NCBI GenBank assembly: GCA_031423495.1 | Contig: JANPFP010000219.1 | Span: 1 to 64,000, forward strand | Reading direction: 5' to 3' | Length of the DNA stretch: 64,000 nt | Source: JACPYM01 sp031423495 | Lineage (GTDB): Bacteria > Acidobacteriota > Blastocatellia > RBC074 | Part shown: positions 22,582-31,688 of the stretch, piece by piece | Layout: each line of letters starts with the position of its first letter | Numbering within the stretch: position 1 is the first letter of the stretch | Position numbers and translations under genes: made by a program | The notes under the pieces: generated by a model | The model's database searches: none | What the model saw: only the letters and a program-made list of their open reading frames with translations | Told to the model about the DNA's origin: nothing

Positions 22582-23964
22582 ATGAAACTGCTGCTTGCTC
22601 TGTTGTTGGCTACGTCGTGTCTGGCGCAGGAAGTAAGGTCGCCGCCTGAAAACAAAACCGCTACGTTAGCGTTTCGGCACGTCACGGTGATTGATATGAC
22701 GGGCGTAGCGCCGCAGCGCGAGATGACGGTGATCGTGACCGCCAACCGCATCGTCGCCGTCGGTGCGACCCGCCAACTCAAAATTCCCAAAGGCACGCGC
22801 GTCATTGATGCGACGGGGAAATTCATGATTCCCGGCTTGTGGGATATGCACGTACATCTGGCGAAGACCGGCGAGAATACGCTGACGCTGTTTCTCGCCA
22901 ATGGTGTCACGGGCGTGCGCGATATGGGCGGAGACCCGGCACTAGTCTTGCGTTGGCGCGATGAGATCGCGGCAAGCAAACGGCTGGGGCCGCGTATCAA
23001 GGCTGCCGGGCCGATGCTTGAAAGCGCGAGCAACGTCGCGCGTATGTTGCGCGAAGGTGGTGTCGAGCCTTACGCGCGCTTTCGCGTGGCGGTCGGTTCG
23101 CCTGCGGAAGCTGAACCCGCCGTTGCGCGACTCGCCGCACTCGGCGTGGATTTTCTCAAGCTGCGTACGGTTACTTCGCTTGAAACCTATCAGGCGATTG
23201 CCGCCGCTGCGCACCAACACAAGCTGCCGCTCGTCGGGCACTCGACCGTCGCGCCCGAAGAAATTCTCAAGGCTGATCAACGCAGCGTCGAGCATTCCTT
23301 CTTTCCTCCGCTCAGCGGAAGCACGGCTGAACAACGCGCCGAACTCTTCAAGCAAATGGCGCAGGCAGGCGTGGCGCTGACGCCTACGCTGATCACAGGC
23401 GAAGCCTTGTTGACGCCTTATGACCGCGCCGCTGCATTGGCCGAAGATGCGGCGGGCAAGCTCGACGTGCGCCGCAAATATCTGTCGGGCTATTTGATCG
23501 AAGATTGGCGCGAACAGGTCGCCGAAAAGAAAGACACTGCCACTGAATCAATGACGAAACTGTTGGATGGTCGTTTGCGCGACGTGCGCGAAATGCACCA
23601 GGCGGGCGTGCGAATGCTGGCGGGTACGGATGCCGCCGTGCTGCTGATCTGGCCCGGCTTCAGCTTGCACGACGAATTGCGGCTGCTGGTCGAACAAGTT
23701 GGGATGACGCCACTGGAAGCATTGATAAGCGCCACGCGCGCTCCGGCGGAATTCTTCGGCATGCAGGAAACGCTCGGCACGATTGCGGCGGGCAAGCTGG
23801 CCGACCTCGTATTGTTGGACGCCGATCCGTTGGCTGACATTCGGAATACGCAAAAGATCAGCGGCGTCGTGACAGCGGGGCGCTACCTGAATCAGGCGGA
23901 ACTGGCGCGGTTGCTGGCGCAGACGGAAAAAGCCGCGCGGCAATCGGTGAAACCAACGAAATGA
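22582..23964 (+). CDS. Exported metal-dependent amidohydrolase
   Basis: This 460-residue protein of the amidohydrolase superfamily resembles imidazolonepropionase-like exported members. The signal peptide covers about residues 1-16 (LLLALLLATSCLAQ). A small beta domain precedes the barrel. Metal ligands are recognisable: MHVHLAK (HxH, about 91-93), the Lys of FLKLRT (about 194), the His of GHST, the His of VEHSFF, and the Asp of AGTDAAV. The C-terminal strand is the usual AAGKLADLVLLDADPL. ATG 22582 has AGGGA upstream. The stop overlaps the next permease start by 4 bp, so the enzyme is translated with the permeases. Members act on cyclic amides, dipeptides or prolyl peptides; the substrate is not predictable here. 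Confidence 0.85.
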   Translation: MKLLLALLLATSCLAQEVRSPPENKTATLAFRHVTVIDMTGVAPQREMTVIVTANRIVAVGATRQLKIPKGTRVIDATGKFMIPGLWDMHVHLAKTGENTLTLFLANGVTGVRDMGGDPALVLRWRDEIAASKRLGPRIKAAGPMLESASNVARMLREGGVEPYARFRVAVGSPAEAEPAVARLAALGVDFLKLRTVTSLETYQAIAAAAHQHKLPLVGHSTVAPEEILKADQRSVEHSFFPPLSGSTAEQRAELFKQMAQAGVALTPTLITGEALLTPYDRAAALAEDAAGKLDVRRKYLSGYLIEDWREQVAEKKDTATESMTKLLDGRLRDVREMHQAGVRMLAGTDAAVLLIWPGFSLHDELRLLVEQVGMTPLEALISATRAPAEFFGMQETLGTIAAGKLADLVLLDADPLADIRNTQKISGVVTAGRYLNQAELARLLAQTEKAARQSVKPTK

Positions 23965-26681
23965 ATTCAATGCCGAACTGGAACCACATCGTGCGCGAAC
24001 GACTCGCTGTCTTGCGGCTGCCGCCCGTACGCGAGAACGAAATCGTCGAAGAAATCGCGCTGCATCTGGAAGCGGTTTATGACGACGCGCGGTTGGAAGG
24101 TTTGTCAGAGGCCGAAGCGGAAGCCAGTGCGGTGTGCAGTTATGACTGGCACTTATTGGAATGTGAGTTGAGTCTTGCTGAACAATCACAGCTTTCGCGG
24201 TGGTTACCGCTGCCGCCAGAAAAATCGAGAAAGGGAATTGCGATGGAAAACTTGTTACAGGATTTGCGTTTCGGCGCGCGTACGTTGCGCAAACAGCCGG
24301 GCTTTACGTTATTGGCGGCGTTGACGCTGGCGTTGGGCATCGGCGCGATTACGGCAATTTTCAGCATCGTGCATGCGGTGTTGCTGCGGCCTTTGCCGTT
24401 TGCTGAACAAGATCAACTGGTCGCGTTGTGGAAGCGTGATCTGACCTCTAGTCAGCCGTTTGTCGAGTTATCTATCGCTGAGGTACGCGACTGGGGGCAG
24501 CAAGCGCAAAGCCTCGCCAGCGTCGCCGCGCTGCCCGCGACGGTGTATGGCTACGGTTATGTGCTGACGGGGCGCGGCGAAGCCGTCCAACTCGAAAGCG
24601 CCAAAGTGTCAGGCAGTTTCTTTTCATTGCTCGGCGCGCGGGCTGCGCACGGGCGTGTCTTCAACGAGAGCGACGACGTGGTGAATGGCGCGAAAGTCGT
24701 CGTCATCAGTGACCGCGTATGGCGCGAACGATTCAACGCCGACGCGAAGGTCATCGGGCAGGGCGTTACGTTGAGCGATAACAATTTTACGGTGATTGGT
24801 GTGATGCCTGCGCAGTTCGAGTTTCCCAAAGGCGTAGACCTTTGGCTGCCCATCAAAACCGTCGTGCCGACGCGTTGGACGGAAAATTATGATTCATCTT
24901 TTTTGACCGCCGTCGGCAGACTCAAACCGGGTGTCACGCTCGCGCAAGCCGAAGCCGAATTGAACACCATCGTCGCGCGCATCGCTGCCGCGCATCCTGA
25001 AACCGAAGCGACGGGACATCGCATCGTCATCACGCCGCTCAGCAGCCATTTGTTCGGCGATGCGCGTCCGGCGTTGTGGTTGTTGCTGGCGGCAACGGCG
25101 ATGTTGTTGCTGATTGCGACGGCGAATATCGCCAACCTGTCGTTGGCGCGAGCGACGGCGCGGCGGCGCGAGTTCGCGGTGCGCGCGGCCTTGGGTGCAG
25201 GACGCGGGCGCTTGGTGCGGCAATTGTTGACCGAAAGTTTTTTGCTCGCGTTGGCGGGCGGCCTCGGCGGCGTAGCCTTGTCGTATTGGCTCATCAAGTT
25301 GCTGGTGCGCGTCGCGCCCGCCGACATTCCGCGCTTCGAAGAAGTTTCGCTCAACGTCACGGTGTTGCTGTTCAGTCTCGGCGTAACGCTCGTGACGGCG
25401 TTGCTGTGCGGACTGGTTCCGGCGCTGACGGCTTCGCGCATCAACTTGAATCAATCGCTGAACGAAGGCGGCAATCGTATGTCAGGCGGCGCAGGCGCAC
25501 GTACGCGCAGCGCGCTGGTCATTGCCGAAGTCGCCGTGACCGTAGTTCTGTTAGTCGGCGCGATGCTCATTTTGCGCAGCTTCGTCAATCTCAGTCGGCT
25601 CAATCTCGGCTTTGATCCAGCGAATACGTTGACGATGCAGTTGCGCGTGCAGGGTGCGAAATACGCCAACAAGCCCGCAGCGCGCCGTGCCTTTTTCAAA
25701 GAGTTGATTGAACGCCTCGAAGCCAAGCCCGGCATCGAAGCCGCGAGCGCCGTGCTGATTCGCCCGATGGAAGGCGAGGTTGGCTGGGATGTGCCGTTCG
25801 CGCTCGAAGGGCAATCCGAAACCGAAGCGAAGAAAAACCGCGTTCCTAATTTTGAAGCCATCACGCCGCATTATTTCAGCACGATCAAGCTGCCGCGAAC
25901 GGCTGGGCGTGAGTTCAACGATTTCGACACCGATCAATCGCAACCTGTCGCCATCATCAGCGCGACGATGGCGCAAACCTTGTTTGGCGCGGGCGTTGAT
26001 TCGATTGGCAAACGCCTCAAGCTCGATTTAGGCAATGAAACCTTGCGCACCATCGTCGGCGTCGTCGGCGACACGCGCTATCGTGCGTTGCAAGACGTAC
26101 GCTTTGATCTTTACGTCCCGTTCGCGCAATGGGGGCCGGGTTTCGTCAATCACTTCGCGGTGCGTACGGCGCGCGATGCCAACGCTATGTTGCCAACCGT
26201 GCGCAACGAAGTCGCCACGCTGGACGCTACGCAAGCCATCTCGCGCGTAGCCACAATGGATGAAATGGTCGCCGCGCATTTGGCGCAACCGCGTTTCAGC
26301 GCCGTGTTGCTGAACTGGCTGTCAGCATTGGCGCTGCTGTTGGCTGCCGTAGGCATTTACGGCGTGCTGGCTTATTCCGTCGCACAACGCACGGGCGAAT
26401 TCGGCATACGCCTCGCGCTTGGCGCACGGGGCGCTGACATTCTCAAACTCGTCATCGGGCAAGGCATGCGATTGGTTGGCGTTGGATTGCTGGCCGGCCT
26501 TGTTTTGTCTTTCGCGTTGGCGCGACTGCTGACGCGCTTGTTATTCGGCGTGAGCGCGACTGACCCGTTTACGTTCGTCGTCGCGGCCTTGCTGTTGTCT
26601 GCGATTGCGTTGCTGGCGTGTTGGATTCCGGCAAGACGTGCGACGCGGGTTGATCCGCTAGTTGCGCTGCGGCACGAATGA
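23961..26681 (+). CDS. ADOP-type MacB/FtsX permease, prefix type B (unit 3, third)
   Basis: This 906-residue permease overlaps the amidohydrolase stop (ATGA). An in-frame ATG at 23970 is an equally good family start, since paralogues open with Met-Ser-Asn-Trp or Met-Asn-Pro-Asn-Trp. The prefix is the most diverged of its type (VLRLPPVRENEIVEEIALHL), and the internal ATG at 24243 has only AAGGGA before it. In the second membrane block the usual ACANVANLL is ATANIANLS. The C-terminus is TRVDPLVALRHE. This is the last gene of the unit; a palindromic repeat lies downstream and no strong terminator is seen. Confidence 0.87.
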   Translation: MNSMPNWNHIVRERLAVLRLPPVRENEIVEEIALHLEAVYDDARLEGLSEAEAEASAVCSYDWHLLECELSLAEQSQLSRWLPLPPEKSRKGIAMENLLQDLRFGARTLRKQPGFTLLAALTLALGIGAITAIFSIVHAVLLRPLPFAEQDQLVALWKRDLTSSQPFVELSIAEVRDWGQQAQSLASVAALPATVYGYGYVLTGRGEAVQLESAKVSGSFFSLLGARAAHGRVFNESDDVVNGAKVVVISDRVWRERFNADAKVIGQGVTLSDNNFTVIGVMPAQFEFPKGVDLWLPIKTVVPTRWTENYDSSFLTAVGRLKPGVTLAQAEAELNTIVARIAAAHPETEATGHRIVITPLSSHLFGDARPALWLLLAATAMLLLIATANIANLSLARATARRREFAVRAALGAGRGRLVRQLLTESFLLALAGGLGGVALSYWLIKLLVRVAPADIPRFEEVSLNVTVLLFSLGVTLVTALLCGLVPALTASRINLNQSLNEGGNRMSGGAGARTRSALVIAEVAVTVVLLVGAMLILRSFVNLSRLNLGFDPANTLTMQLRVQGAKYANKPAARRAFFKELIERLEAKPGIEAASAVLIRPMEGEVGWDVPFALEGQSETEAKKNRVPNFEAITPHYFSTIKLPRTAGREFNDFDTDQSQPVAIISATMAQTLFGAGVDSIGKRLKLDLGNETLRTIVGVVGDTRYRALQDVRFDLYVPFAQWGPGFVNHFAVRTARDANAMLPTVRNEVATLDATQAISRVATMDEMVAAHLAQPRFSAVLLNWLSALALLLAAVGIYGVLAYSVAQRTGEFGIRLALGARGADILKLVIGQGMRLVGVGLLAGLVLSFALARLLTRLLFGVSATDPFTFVVAALLLSAIALLACWIPARRATRVDPLVALRHE

Positions 26682-26790
26682 CGCGCGATGAAATCAGGCT
26701 TGGTTATTAGAGTGGTTGCGGCAGTTGGGAATCAATGACTTGGCTATCACAGGTGTTGGCGCAACGGTAATCATCCAGCAGCAGCCATTT

Positions 26791-26874
26791 TTCATTCACC
26801 ATTCTCAATTCTTTGACAGAGGCAATGTTTATCAGTGTTTTCTCGCTGTCTAAGAATTGAGAATGGTGAATGAA
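26791..26874. repeat. Palindromic repeat element, copy 1
   Basis: A 29-bp inverted repeat with one mismatch (26791-26819 and 26846-26874) flanks a 26-bp loop. The inner 18 bp of the left arm (TTCTCAATTCTTTGACAG) and 15 bp of the right arm (AAGAATTGAGAATGG) recur exactly in the element at 46406-46500. It lies between the last unit 3 permease and a convergent gene. It has no reading frame and looks like a small non-coding mobile or REP-like repeat. Confidence 0.8.
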
Positions 26875-26962
26875 GAATGATGAGTACCGCGCGGTCTGCC
26901 TACCGGATTACGATTGCGCCCAGTGCAACAGGTGATTTCTCAGCATTTTTATCGCAACCAGT

Positions 26963-27421
26963 TTATTTCGGTTCTTTCACTTCCGGCTTCACTTCAGGCC
27001 GCGTGAGGGCGAACGTGCCGGTATAACCCGCGCTGGTAAAGAAGCCGACGAATTCTTTGTCATTGGCCTTGCCGATCCAATCGAATACGCCGCCGTCTTT
27101 CGGCCCCAAATCAACCGTACCTTTGAACAGGATAGACTTGCCGACCTGACGGCCTTCCATCTTGATTTCGTATTTGTAGGGTCTGCCGCAATCGCCTTCG
27201 AAGTTGGCGAGCCAGACTTCGCCTTTGCGTTCGACTTTGGCGAGCAGCGTCTTGCAGATATTCACCGGCGGCGTCGTACCTTTGGCCGGACTGTAAATCC
27301 CCCACGTACCCGTCCAGTCGCCGTTGATATTGGGTGCTTCTGTTGTTTGCGGAGTCTGCGCCACGCTGACGCCGAGCAGGAAGACGATGCTGAAAAATGC
27401 GATCACGATGCGTTTGGTCAT
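26963..27421 (-). CDS. Exported hypothetical protein
   Basis: This 152-residue protein has a clear signal peptide (IVIAFFSIVFLLGVSVAQ, about 4-21). The mature part starts near NINGDWTGTWG, a pattern often seen at the first strand of small lipocalin-like or beta-barrel secreted proteins. It contains two cysteines (in NICKTLL and GDCGRPY) that could form a disulfide. The tail is rich in Pro, Glu and Lys. No enzyme motif is visible and I do not recognise a named family. The start has TGAAAGGAATC upstream. Confidence 0.7.
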   Translation of the reverse strand: MTKRIVIAFFSIVFLLGVSVAQTPQTTEAPNINGDWTGTWGIYSPAKGTTPPVNICKTLLAKVERKGEVWLANFEGDCGRPYKYEIKMEGRQVGKSILFKGTVDLGPKDGGVFDWIGKANDKEFVGFFTSAGYTGTFALTRPEVKPEVKEPK

Positions 27422-27558
27422 GAAATTGATTCCTTTCAGAAAAGAGACGGTTGATTCGAGGTGAAAAGTTGGCGGAGTATAAAGTCGAACTCTTCAAAGC
27501 AGCAATCGTATGGACAAGGCACACGCACCGAAACAACTACTCAGGAGAGAGAACACCT

Positions 27559-28128
27559 ATGAATGACGTTGAGAAAGCGATTGCTACGCAACTTGCCAAC
27601 ATCGAAAAACGCAGTGGCAAATCATTGGCTGAACTCGCCGCGATTGTACGTGCGAGTGGATTGAGCAAGCACGGCGAAATCCGCGACATGCTCAAACGCG
27701 AGGTGGGATTGGGTCACGGCGACGCCAATACGCTGACGCATCACGTACTCAAAGCGAATGACCCAGCCGCTGGCGCCAACCTCAGCGACGACGATGTCGC
27801 AGCCGGTTTATATGTCGGAGCCAAAGCCGCATTGCGACCGATTCACGACAAGCTGATGGCTGAGATCAACAAGTTCGGCGAGTTCGAGATAGCGCCGAAA
27901 AAGACCTACGTCAGTTTGCGGCGCAAAAAGCAGTTCGCCATGATCGGCCCGGCGACCGCGACGCAAGTCGAAGTTGGTTTGAACGTCAAAGACCTCACGC
28001 CGACCGAACGCCTGATCGAACTACCGCCCAAAGGCATGTGCAATTACAAAGTCAGATTATCTGTCGTCGCCGAAGTGGATGCCGCCTTGTTGCAATGGCT
28101 CAAGCAGGCGTTTGACAGTGCGGCGTAA
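27559..28128 (+). CDS. DUF4287/DUF5655 domain protein
   Basis: This 189-residue cytosolic protein starts at ATG 27559, after CAGGAGAGAG; an upstream in-frame extension to 27451 overlaps the divergent gene's promoter region and is not used. Residues 1-65 match DUF4287 (EKAIATQLANIEKRSGKSL, then a KREVGLGHGDANTL motif). The second half matches DUF5655, with KKTYVSLRRKKQFAMI and VEVGLNVKDL. The two domains often occur fused in bacteria and their role is unknown; the C-terminal one is thought to bind nucleic acid or to act as a transport-associated fold. A terminator follows at 28170. Confidence 0.75.
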   Translation: MNDVEKAIATQLANIEKRSGKSLAELAAIVRASGLSKHGEIRDMLKREVGLGHGDANTLTHHVLKANDPAAGANLSDDDVAAGLYVGAKAALRPIHDKLMAEINKFGEFEIAPKKTYVSLRRKKQFAMIGPATATQVEVGLNVKDLTPTERLIELPPKGMCNYKVRLSVVAEVDAALLQWLKQAFDSAA

Positions 28129-28169
28129 TAAATTCGTTTTAACCGCGCTGTTAAGTTGTTTGGGACAGT

Positions 28170-28203
28170 GCGCGCAGATGCGTTACACTGCGCGCCGTCT
28201 TTT
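28170..28203 (+). terminator. Rho-independent terminator after the DUF4287 gene
   Basis: A perfect 8-bp stem, GCGCGCAG (28170-28177) with CTGCGCGC (28188-28195), is followed by CGTCTTTTT. Confidence 0.7.
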
Positions 28204-28267
28204 TAAGCGCAGCCTCAAATGGCTGCGATCATTCAAACAGAACACGAAACCACAAGGAGCAGTTGAG

Positions 28268-28990
28268 ATGAAACAGTTCAGCAAAATCTTTTTTGCATTT
28301 TTGATCGTGGGCGCGTTGGCGTTCGCGGCGGCGGCGCAAGGCGCTAAGAAACCAGCAGGCAAAGCGACGGCGAAGGCCGTGAAATTCATGGGCAAGGGCG
28401 ATGGCGTTACGACCTGCCCTGTGACGGGCGAAGAAATGTCGAACAAAGACATGCACGCCGACTTTCACGGACGCACAGTGTATTTCTGCTGCGCGGGCTG
28501 TATGGCGAAAGCGCAAAAGAGTCCGGCGCTGTATATCAAGAAAACCGAAGCCGCCCAGCAGGCTGCGGTTGCTGGCATGGCGAAATCAGAAGGCCACGGT
28601 CACGGCGATCACGTGGCGATGAACCAAGACAAAGGCGTTGTGAGCAAATACATCGGCAAAGGTGACGGCATCGAAACTTGTCCCGTCACTGGCGAACCCA
28701 ACAACAAGAACCTCAAAGGCGAAGCGATGGGACGCGAGTTTTATGTTTGTTGCGAAGGTTGCATGGCGACGGTCAAAAAGAATCCTGAAGCCTATCTGAA
28801 ACCATTGCCGAAAAAAGAGACGGCGTTTCTAGGCAAAGGCGACGGCGTTGAAACCTGCCCCGTCACGGGCGAAGCGGTTGATAAAAAACTGTTCAGCGAA
28901 GTCAACGGGCAGAAATTCGCAGTGTGCTGCGCGGGTTGCGTTGATACGGTTAAGGCCAATCCGGCGGCTTATCTGAAAGCGAAAAAGTAA
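28268..28990 (+). CDS. Exported protein with three tandem YHS/TRASH-like Cys domains
   Basis: This 240-residue protein has a signal peptide (about 1-22, ending AAAAQG). It carries three repeats of one pattern at about residues 38-80, 130-170 and 190-235: a KGDG lead, then CPVTGE, about 18-20 residues, then a CC-x-GC cluster (FCCAGC, VCCEGC, VCCAGC) and a Pro-x-x-Tyr-Leu/Ile end. This resembles YHS/TRASH-type treble-clef folds that hold heavy-metal ions. A His-rich linker (EGHGHGDH) separates repeats 1 and 2. It probably binds a soft metal such as copper or zinc in the periplasm. ATG 28268 follows AAGGAGCAG. No transporter or chaperone gene adjoins it. Confidence 0.75.
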   Translation: MKQFSKIFFAFLIVGALAFAAAAQGAKKPAGKATAKAVKFMGKGDGVTTCPVTGEEMSNKDMHADFHGRTVYFCCAGCMAKAQKSPALYIKKTEAAQQAAVAGMAKSEGHGHGDHVAMNQDKGVVSKYIGKGDGIETCPVTGEPNNKNLKGEAMGREFYVCCEGCMATVKKNPEAYLKPLPKKETAFLGKGDGVETCPVTGEAVDKKLFSEVNGQKFAVCCAGCVDTVKANPAAYLKAKK

Positions 28991-29430
28991 GCCGAAGCAA
29001 AGTCATTTGTGATTAACTTGAAAGCCAGTCTGCGTCAGTGGACGGGCTTTCGTGTTCTAGGCCAGGGGTATCGTCCTACGTAATAATTCGCACGTTGCTC
29101 CACTCAAATCCGAAGCAAGTCGAATGCACATCCGTTTCTCGACGCAACCACGAATAGCTCATAGAAAGATCGCAACCTGATCGAAGACCGATTCCCTTTA
29201 TCACAAGGGAAGCTCCCGCACGCATCCACTCCCCCTTAGCGTTAGTCATACAGCATGCTGTCAATTTGGTTCCCCTTTTTGGCATCGCCAGGTTTAAGTG
29301 TGTCTTGATTCAGATGTGGCACGACGGCAGAGCAGGAATAGGCAAAACATAAAATAGACCAGAGGCAATTAAGCACTCGGTCAACGACGTAAGAAAAGGT
29401 GCAGGCAAATTGTCTGAGGAGGCAATGGTG
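28991..29430. other. Gap between the Cys-repeat gene and the TPR gene
   Basis: A terminator lies near its left end. The rest is less GC-rich than its surroundings. A 69-codon frame on the minus strand (29076-29285) has no ribosome site and no recognisable motif. No promoter stands out for the TPR gene. Confidence 0.4.
29020..29056 (+). terminator. Probable terminator after the Cys-repeat gene
   Basis: GAAAGCC (29020-29026) pairs with GGCTTTC (29045-29051); an inner GTC/GAC pairing extends the stem. The tail CGTGTTCT is only weakly T-rich. Confidence 0.5.
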
Positions 29431-30879
29431 ATGAAAACAGGTAAGCTCGACGCATTGCGCGGGTCAGTAGAATCGGCGATTGCTCCGGTGTTCAATGCGT
29501 TTATCAAAAGTTCAGTCGTGCGCAAGACCGCCGAACTGATGTTGCCCGAAGGCGCAGACGCGCTGGACGGTCACCAGATGAAGGTCGGGCGACCGACGGG
29601 GCCGTTGCAGGATTTGGCTTCAGAATTAGGAGCCGGCCAGATGTCACACCAGATGACAGAGCAGATGCCTGTCGCGCCTGAACTCGCTGGCGTAAGGCTC
29701 GAAGCGGATGATCCGTTGGCACAGCCTACGACCAAGCGCGGGGAAACAACTCAACGCAGCAAGACCAAAAGCAAAAAACGTGACTCGGCCAAATTTACCA
29801 AAGCTGAAACCTACATCTTGCAAGCCGTGGCTTATTACAGCATCGGACGTCACAGCAAGGCGCTCGAATGCGCTGAATACGCGCTGAAACTCGATAAGGA
29901 AAACGGCTCGGCGTGGCAATTGCGGGGCGCGGCGTTGCTGGGTTTGAAGCGTAACGATGAATCCATCAAGAGTTTCAAATGCGCGCTCGTGTTAGAGCCT
30001 GATGATTTTGAAGCGTGGATTGGTTACGGCCAGGCACTGATGCAACTCGATCAACCGCAACGCGCAGCGGCGTGCTTTGCGCGTGCGTTGGAATTGATAC
30101 CGAATTGCTATCCGGCAGCATTGCAACGCGCGCGGGCGCTGATGAAAGCGCAACAGATCGAAGCCGCCAATGATGGTTATGCGCTGGCCTTGCAGCTTAA
30201 CCCCGATGACATTGACGCCTGGCGCGAACGCGGCGATTTGCTGTTGCAACTCGAACGCGCCGCCGCCGCATTGGATTGTTATGATCGCGTATTGCAACTC
30301 AATCCTTCAGACATAAATATGCTAATGCGGCGCGGCATTGTGTTGCGTCAGTTAGGACGCGCCGATGATGCCGTCGCGGCTTATGACCAGGCCTTGAAAA
30401 TCGCGCCGCAACAACCGGCGCTGTGGTATAACAAAGCCATCGCGCTCGAATCGTTGGGACGCGAAGCCGAAGCCATTCGCGCTTATAAAACCGTACTCAA
30501 ACATAACCCCAACGACGATGCCGCCTGGACCGCGCTCGGCAATATCTATTTGCGCAGCTTCATTGATTCACTCAATCACAACGACATGTCCAACGCCCGT
30601 ACCAACTGGCAAGAAGCCATGCAATGCGGACGGCGCGGCAAATCAGCAGACTGGCATCAAGAAGAATTGCAATACCTGCAATCGGCGGCTTCGCTCGGCC
30701 ATCACAAACTGGTGAAAGATTTAATTGTGCGCAATCAGGGCAATGAACTGCTCGGCCCGTTGGCTTCGGCAGTCGAGTTTTTGATTACGAAGGATCAAGA
30801 GAAAGTGACTTCGCTGCCGACGCATATTCGCCGTCAGGTCGAAGGGCTGATTCGATTGCTGCGGCCTTTACCGGCGTAA
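29431..30879 (+). CDS. TPR-repeat protein
   Basis: This 482-residue protein is placed at ATG 29431 because TGAGGAGG ends 8 bp upstream; ATG 29425 is too close to that site. The first 120 residues are a low-complexity, mostly disordered region ending in a basic stretch (KSKKRDSAKFTK). From about residue 128 to 395 there are roughly seven to eight 34-residue tetratricopeptide units with the usual pattern (for example AWQLRGAALLGLKRNDESIK and ALWYNKAIALESLGREAEAI). They form a right-handed superhelix for protein binding. A helical C-terminal domain follows. No signal peptide is visible. It is probably a scaffold, and the partner is not indicated by neighbours. Confidence 0.85.
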   Translation: MKTGKLDALRGSVESAIAPVFNAFIKSSVVRKTAELMLPEGADALDGHQMKVGRPTGPLQDLASELGAGQMSHQMTEQMPVAPELAGVRLEADDPLAQPTTKRGETTQRSKTKSKKRDSAKFTKAETYILQAVAYYSIGRHSKALECAEYALKLDKENGSAWQLRGAALLGLKRNDESIKSFKCALVLEPDDFEAWIGYGQALMQLDQPQRAAACFARALELIPNCYPAALQRARALMKAQQIEAANDGYALALQLNPDDIDAWRERGDLLLQLERAAAALDCYDRVLQLNPSDINMLMRRGIVLRQLGRADDAVAAYDQALKIAPQQPALWYNKAIALESLGREAEAIRAYKTVLKHNPNDDAAWTALGNIYLRSFIDSLNHNDMSNARTNWQEAMQCGRRGKSADWHQEELQYLQSAASLGHHKLVKDLIVRNQGNELLGPLASAVEFLITKDQEKVTSLPTHIRRQVEGLIRLLRPLPA

Positions 30880-30893
30880 AATGCCGCATTGTT

Positions 30894-30937
30894 AAAAACA
30901 AAAGGGGGAGCGCATTGCGCCCCCCCTTTTTGTTTTT
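30894..30937. terminator. Bidirectional terminator between the TPR gene and tRNA-Met
   Basis: A-rich and G-rich sequence on the left (AAAAACAAAAGGGGG, 30894-30908) is complementary to CCCCCCTTTTTGTTTTT on the right (30921-30937), leaving a T-run on either strand. It serves the plus-strand TPR gene and the minus-strand tRNA. Confidence 0.85.
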
Positions 30938-30942
30938 AGTAG

Positions 30943-31016
30943 TGCCTGGAGGCGGGATCGAACCGCCGACCTGCGGGTTATGAATCCGCCGCTCTAACCA
31001 TCTGAGCTATCCAGGC
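30943..31016 (-). tRNA. tRNA-Met (anticodon CAT)
   Basis: The 74-nt minus-strand sequence folds as a complete cloverleaf. The acceptor stem is GCCTGGA with TCCAGGC, the D arm GCTC/GAGC, the anticodon loop TTCATAA, and the T arm GGCGG-TTCGATC-CCGCC, with discriminator base A. There is a 31-39 A-C mismatch at the top of the anticodon stem. G1-C72 pairs and the initiator GGG/CCC anticodon stem is absent, so it is an elongator tRNA with CAT. It could also be the tRNA-Ile whose CAT is modified to lysidine. CCA is not encoded. Confidence 0.93.
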
Positions 31017-31049
31017 AATGGATTTGAGTTATCAAAAACGAAACGGAAT

Positions 31050-31685
31050 CTAGCACGCCAGCGCGCGGTTGGGCAACGCACTGGCTACGATTTTTTGCAG
31101 CCGTTCAGCTTCGCTTTGCATGAAGCTTTTCAGTTGCGTGGCGTCCTGCGGCGCAGCCAGATACAGCGGTTCGTGATAAACGATTTTAAGTTTGAAAGGC
31201 CGTGGGAATAAGTGATGCGGTGAATAAGCCTGATAGCCGCCGACGATTGTCACGGGTACGACGGGTGATTGCGTATCGAGCGCCAGCTTGATGACGCCCG
31301 CTTTGAAAGCCAACGTCTCGCCCGTGCGCGTGCGCCCGCCTTCGGGAAAGATCACCAACCCGCCGCCGCCTCTCAAATGCGTGAGCGAAAACTTCAACGC
31401 CTGCCGATCACTCTTTTCCAGATTCACGGGGAACGCGCCATACGCCGTCATCAAGGTTCCCAGCAACGGCAGCCGCGTCATCTTGTCCCACGTCATATAG
31501 CGCAACGGACGCTTGATCGCCGTCGAAACCCAAATCGGGTCGAGAAAGCTCACGTGGTTCGGAGCCAAAATTACTCTTCCGTTCAACGGCACGTGCTGTG
31601 TGCCTTCGAATTCGATGCGGAAGTAAAGTTTGAAGATCGTCAGCGCGAACCAGCGCGTCAACACGAAAACCCAGGTCTTTTCCAT
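31050..31685 (-). CDS. 1-acyl-sn-glycerol-3-phosphate acyltransferase (PlsC family)
   Basis: This 211-residue membrane-associated acyltransferase transfers an acyl chain to lysophosphatidic acid (or a related lysolipid) in phospholipid synthesis. The catalytic HX4D motif is NHVSFLDP (about residues 42-49), and the glycerol-phosphate-binding block is FPEGGRTRTG (about 113-122). An N-terminal hydrophobic segment (FVLTRWFALTIFKLYF) likely anchors it. The length is normal for the family. A heptamer repeat array separates it from the GMC oxidoreductase gene upstream on the same strand, so the two are probably not tightly coupled. Confidence 0.9.
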   Translation of the reverse strand: MEKTWVFVLTRWFALTIFKLYFRIEFEGTQHVPLNGRVILAPNHVSFLDPIWVSTAIKRPLRYMTWDKMTRLPLLGTLMTAYGAFPVNLEKSDRQALKFSLTHLRGGGGLVIFPEGGRTRTGETLAFKAGVIKLALDTQSPVVPVTIVGGYQAYSPHHLFPRPFKLKIVYHEPLYLAAPQDATQLKSFMQSEAERLQKIVASALPNRALAC

Positions 31686-31688
31686 TCG

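Noticed and set aside
29076..29285. A 69-codon minus-strand frame
   Set aside because: No ribosome site, no motif and no neighbour support; could be real but not supportable.
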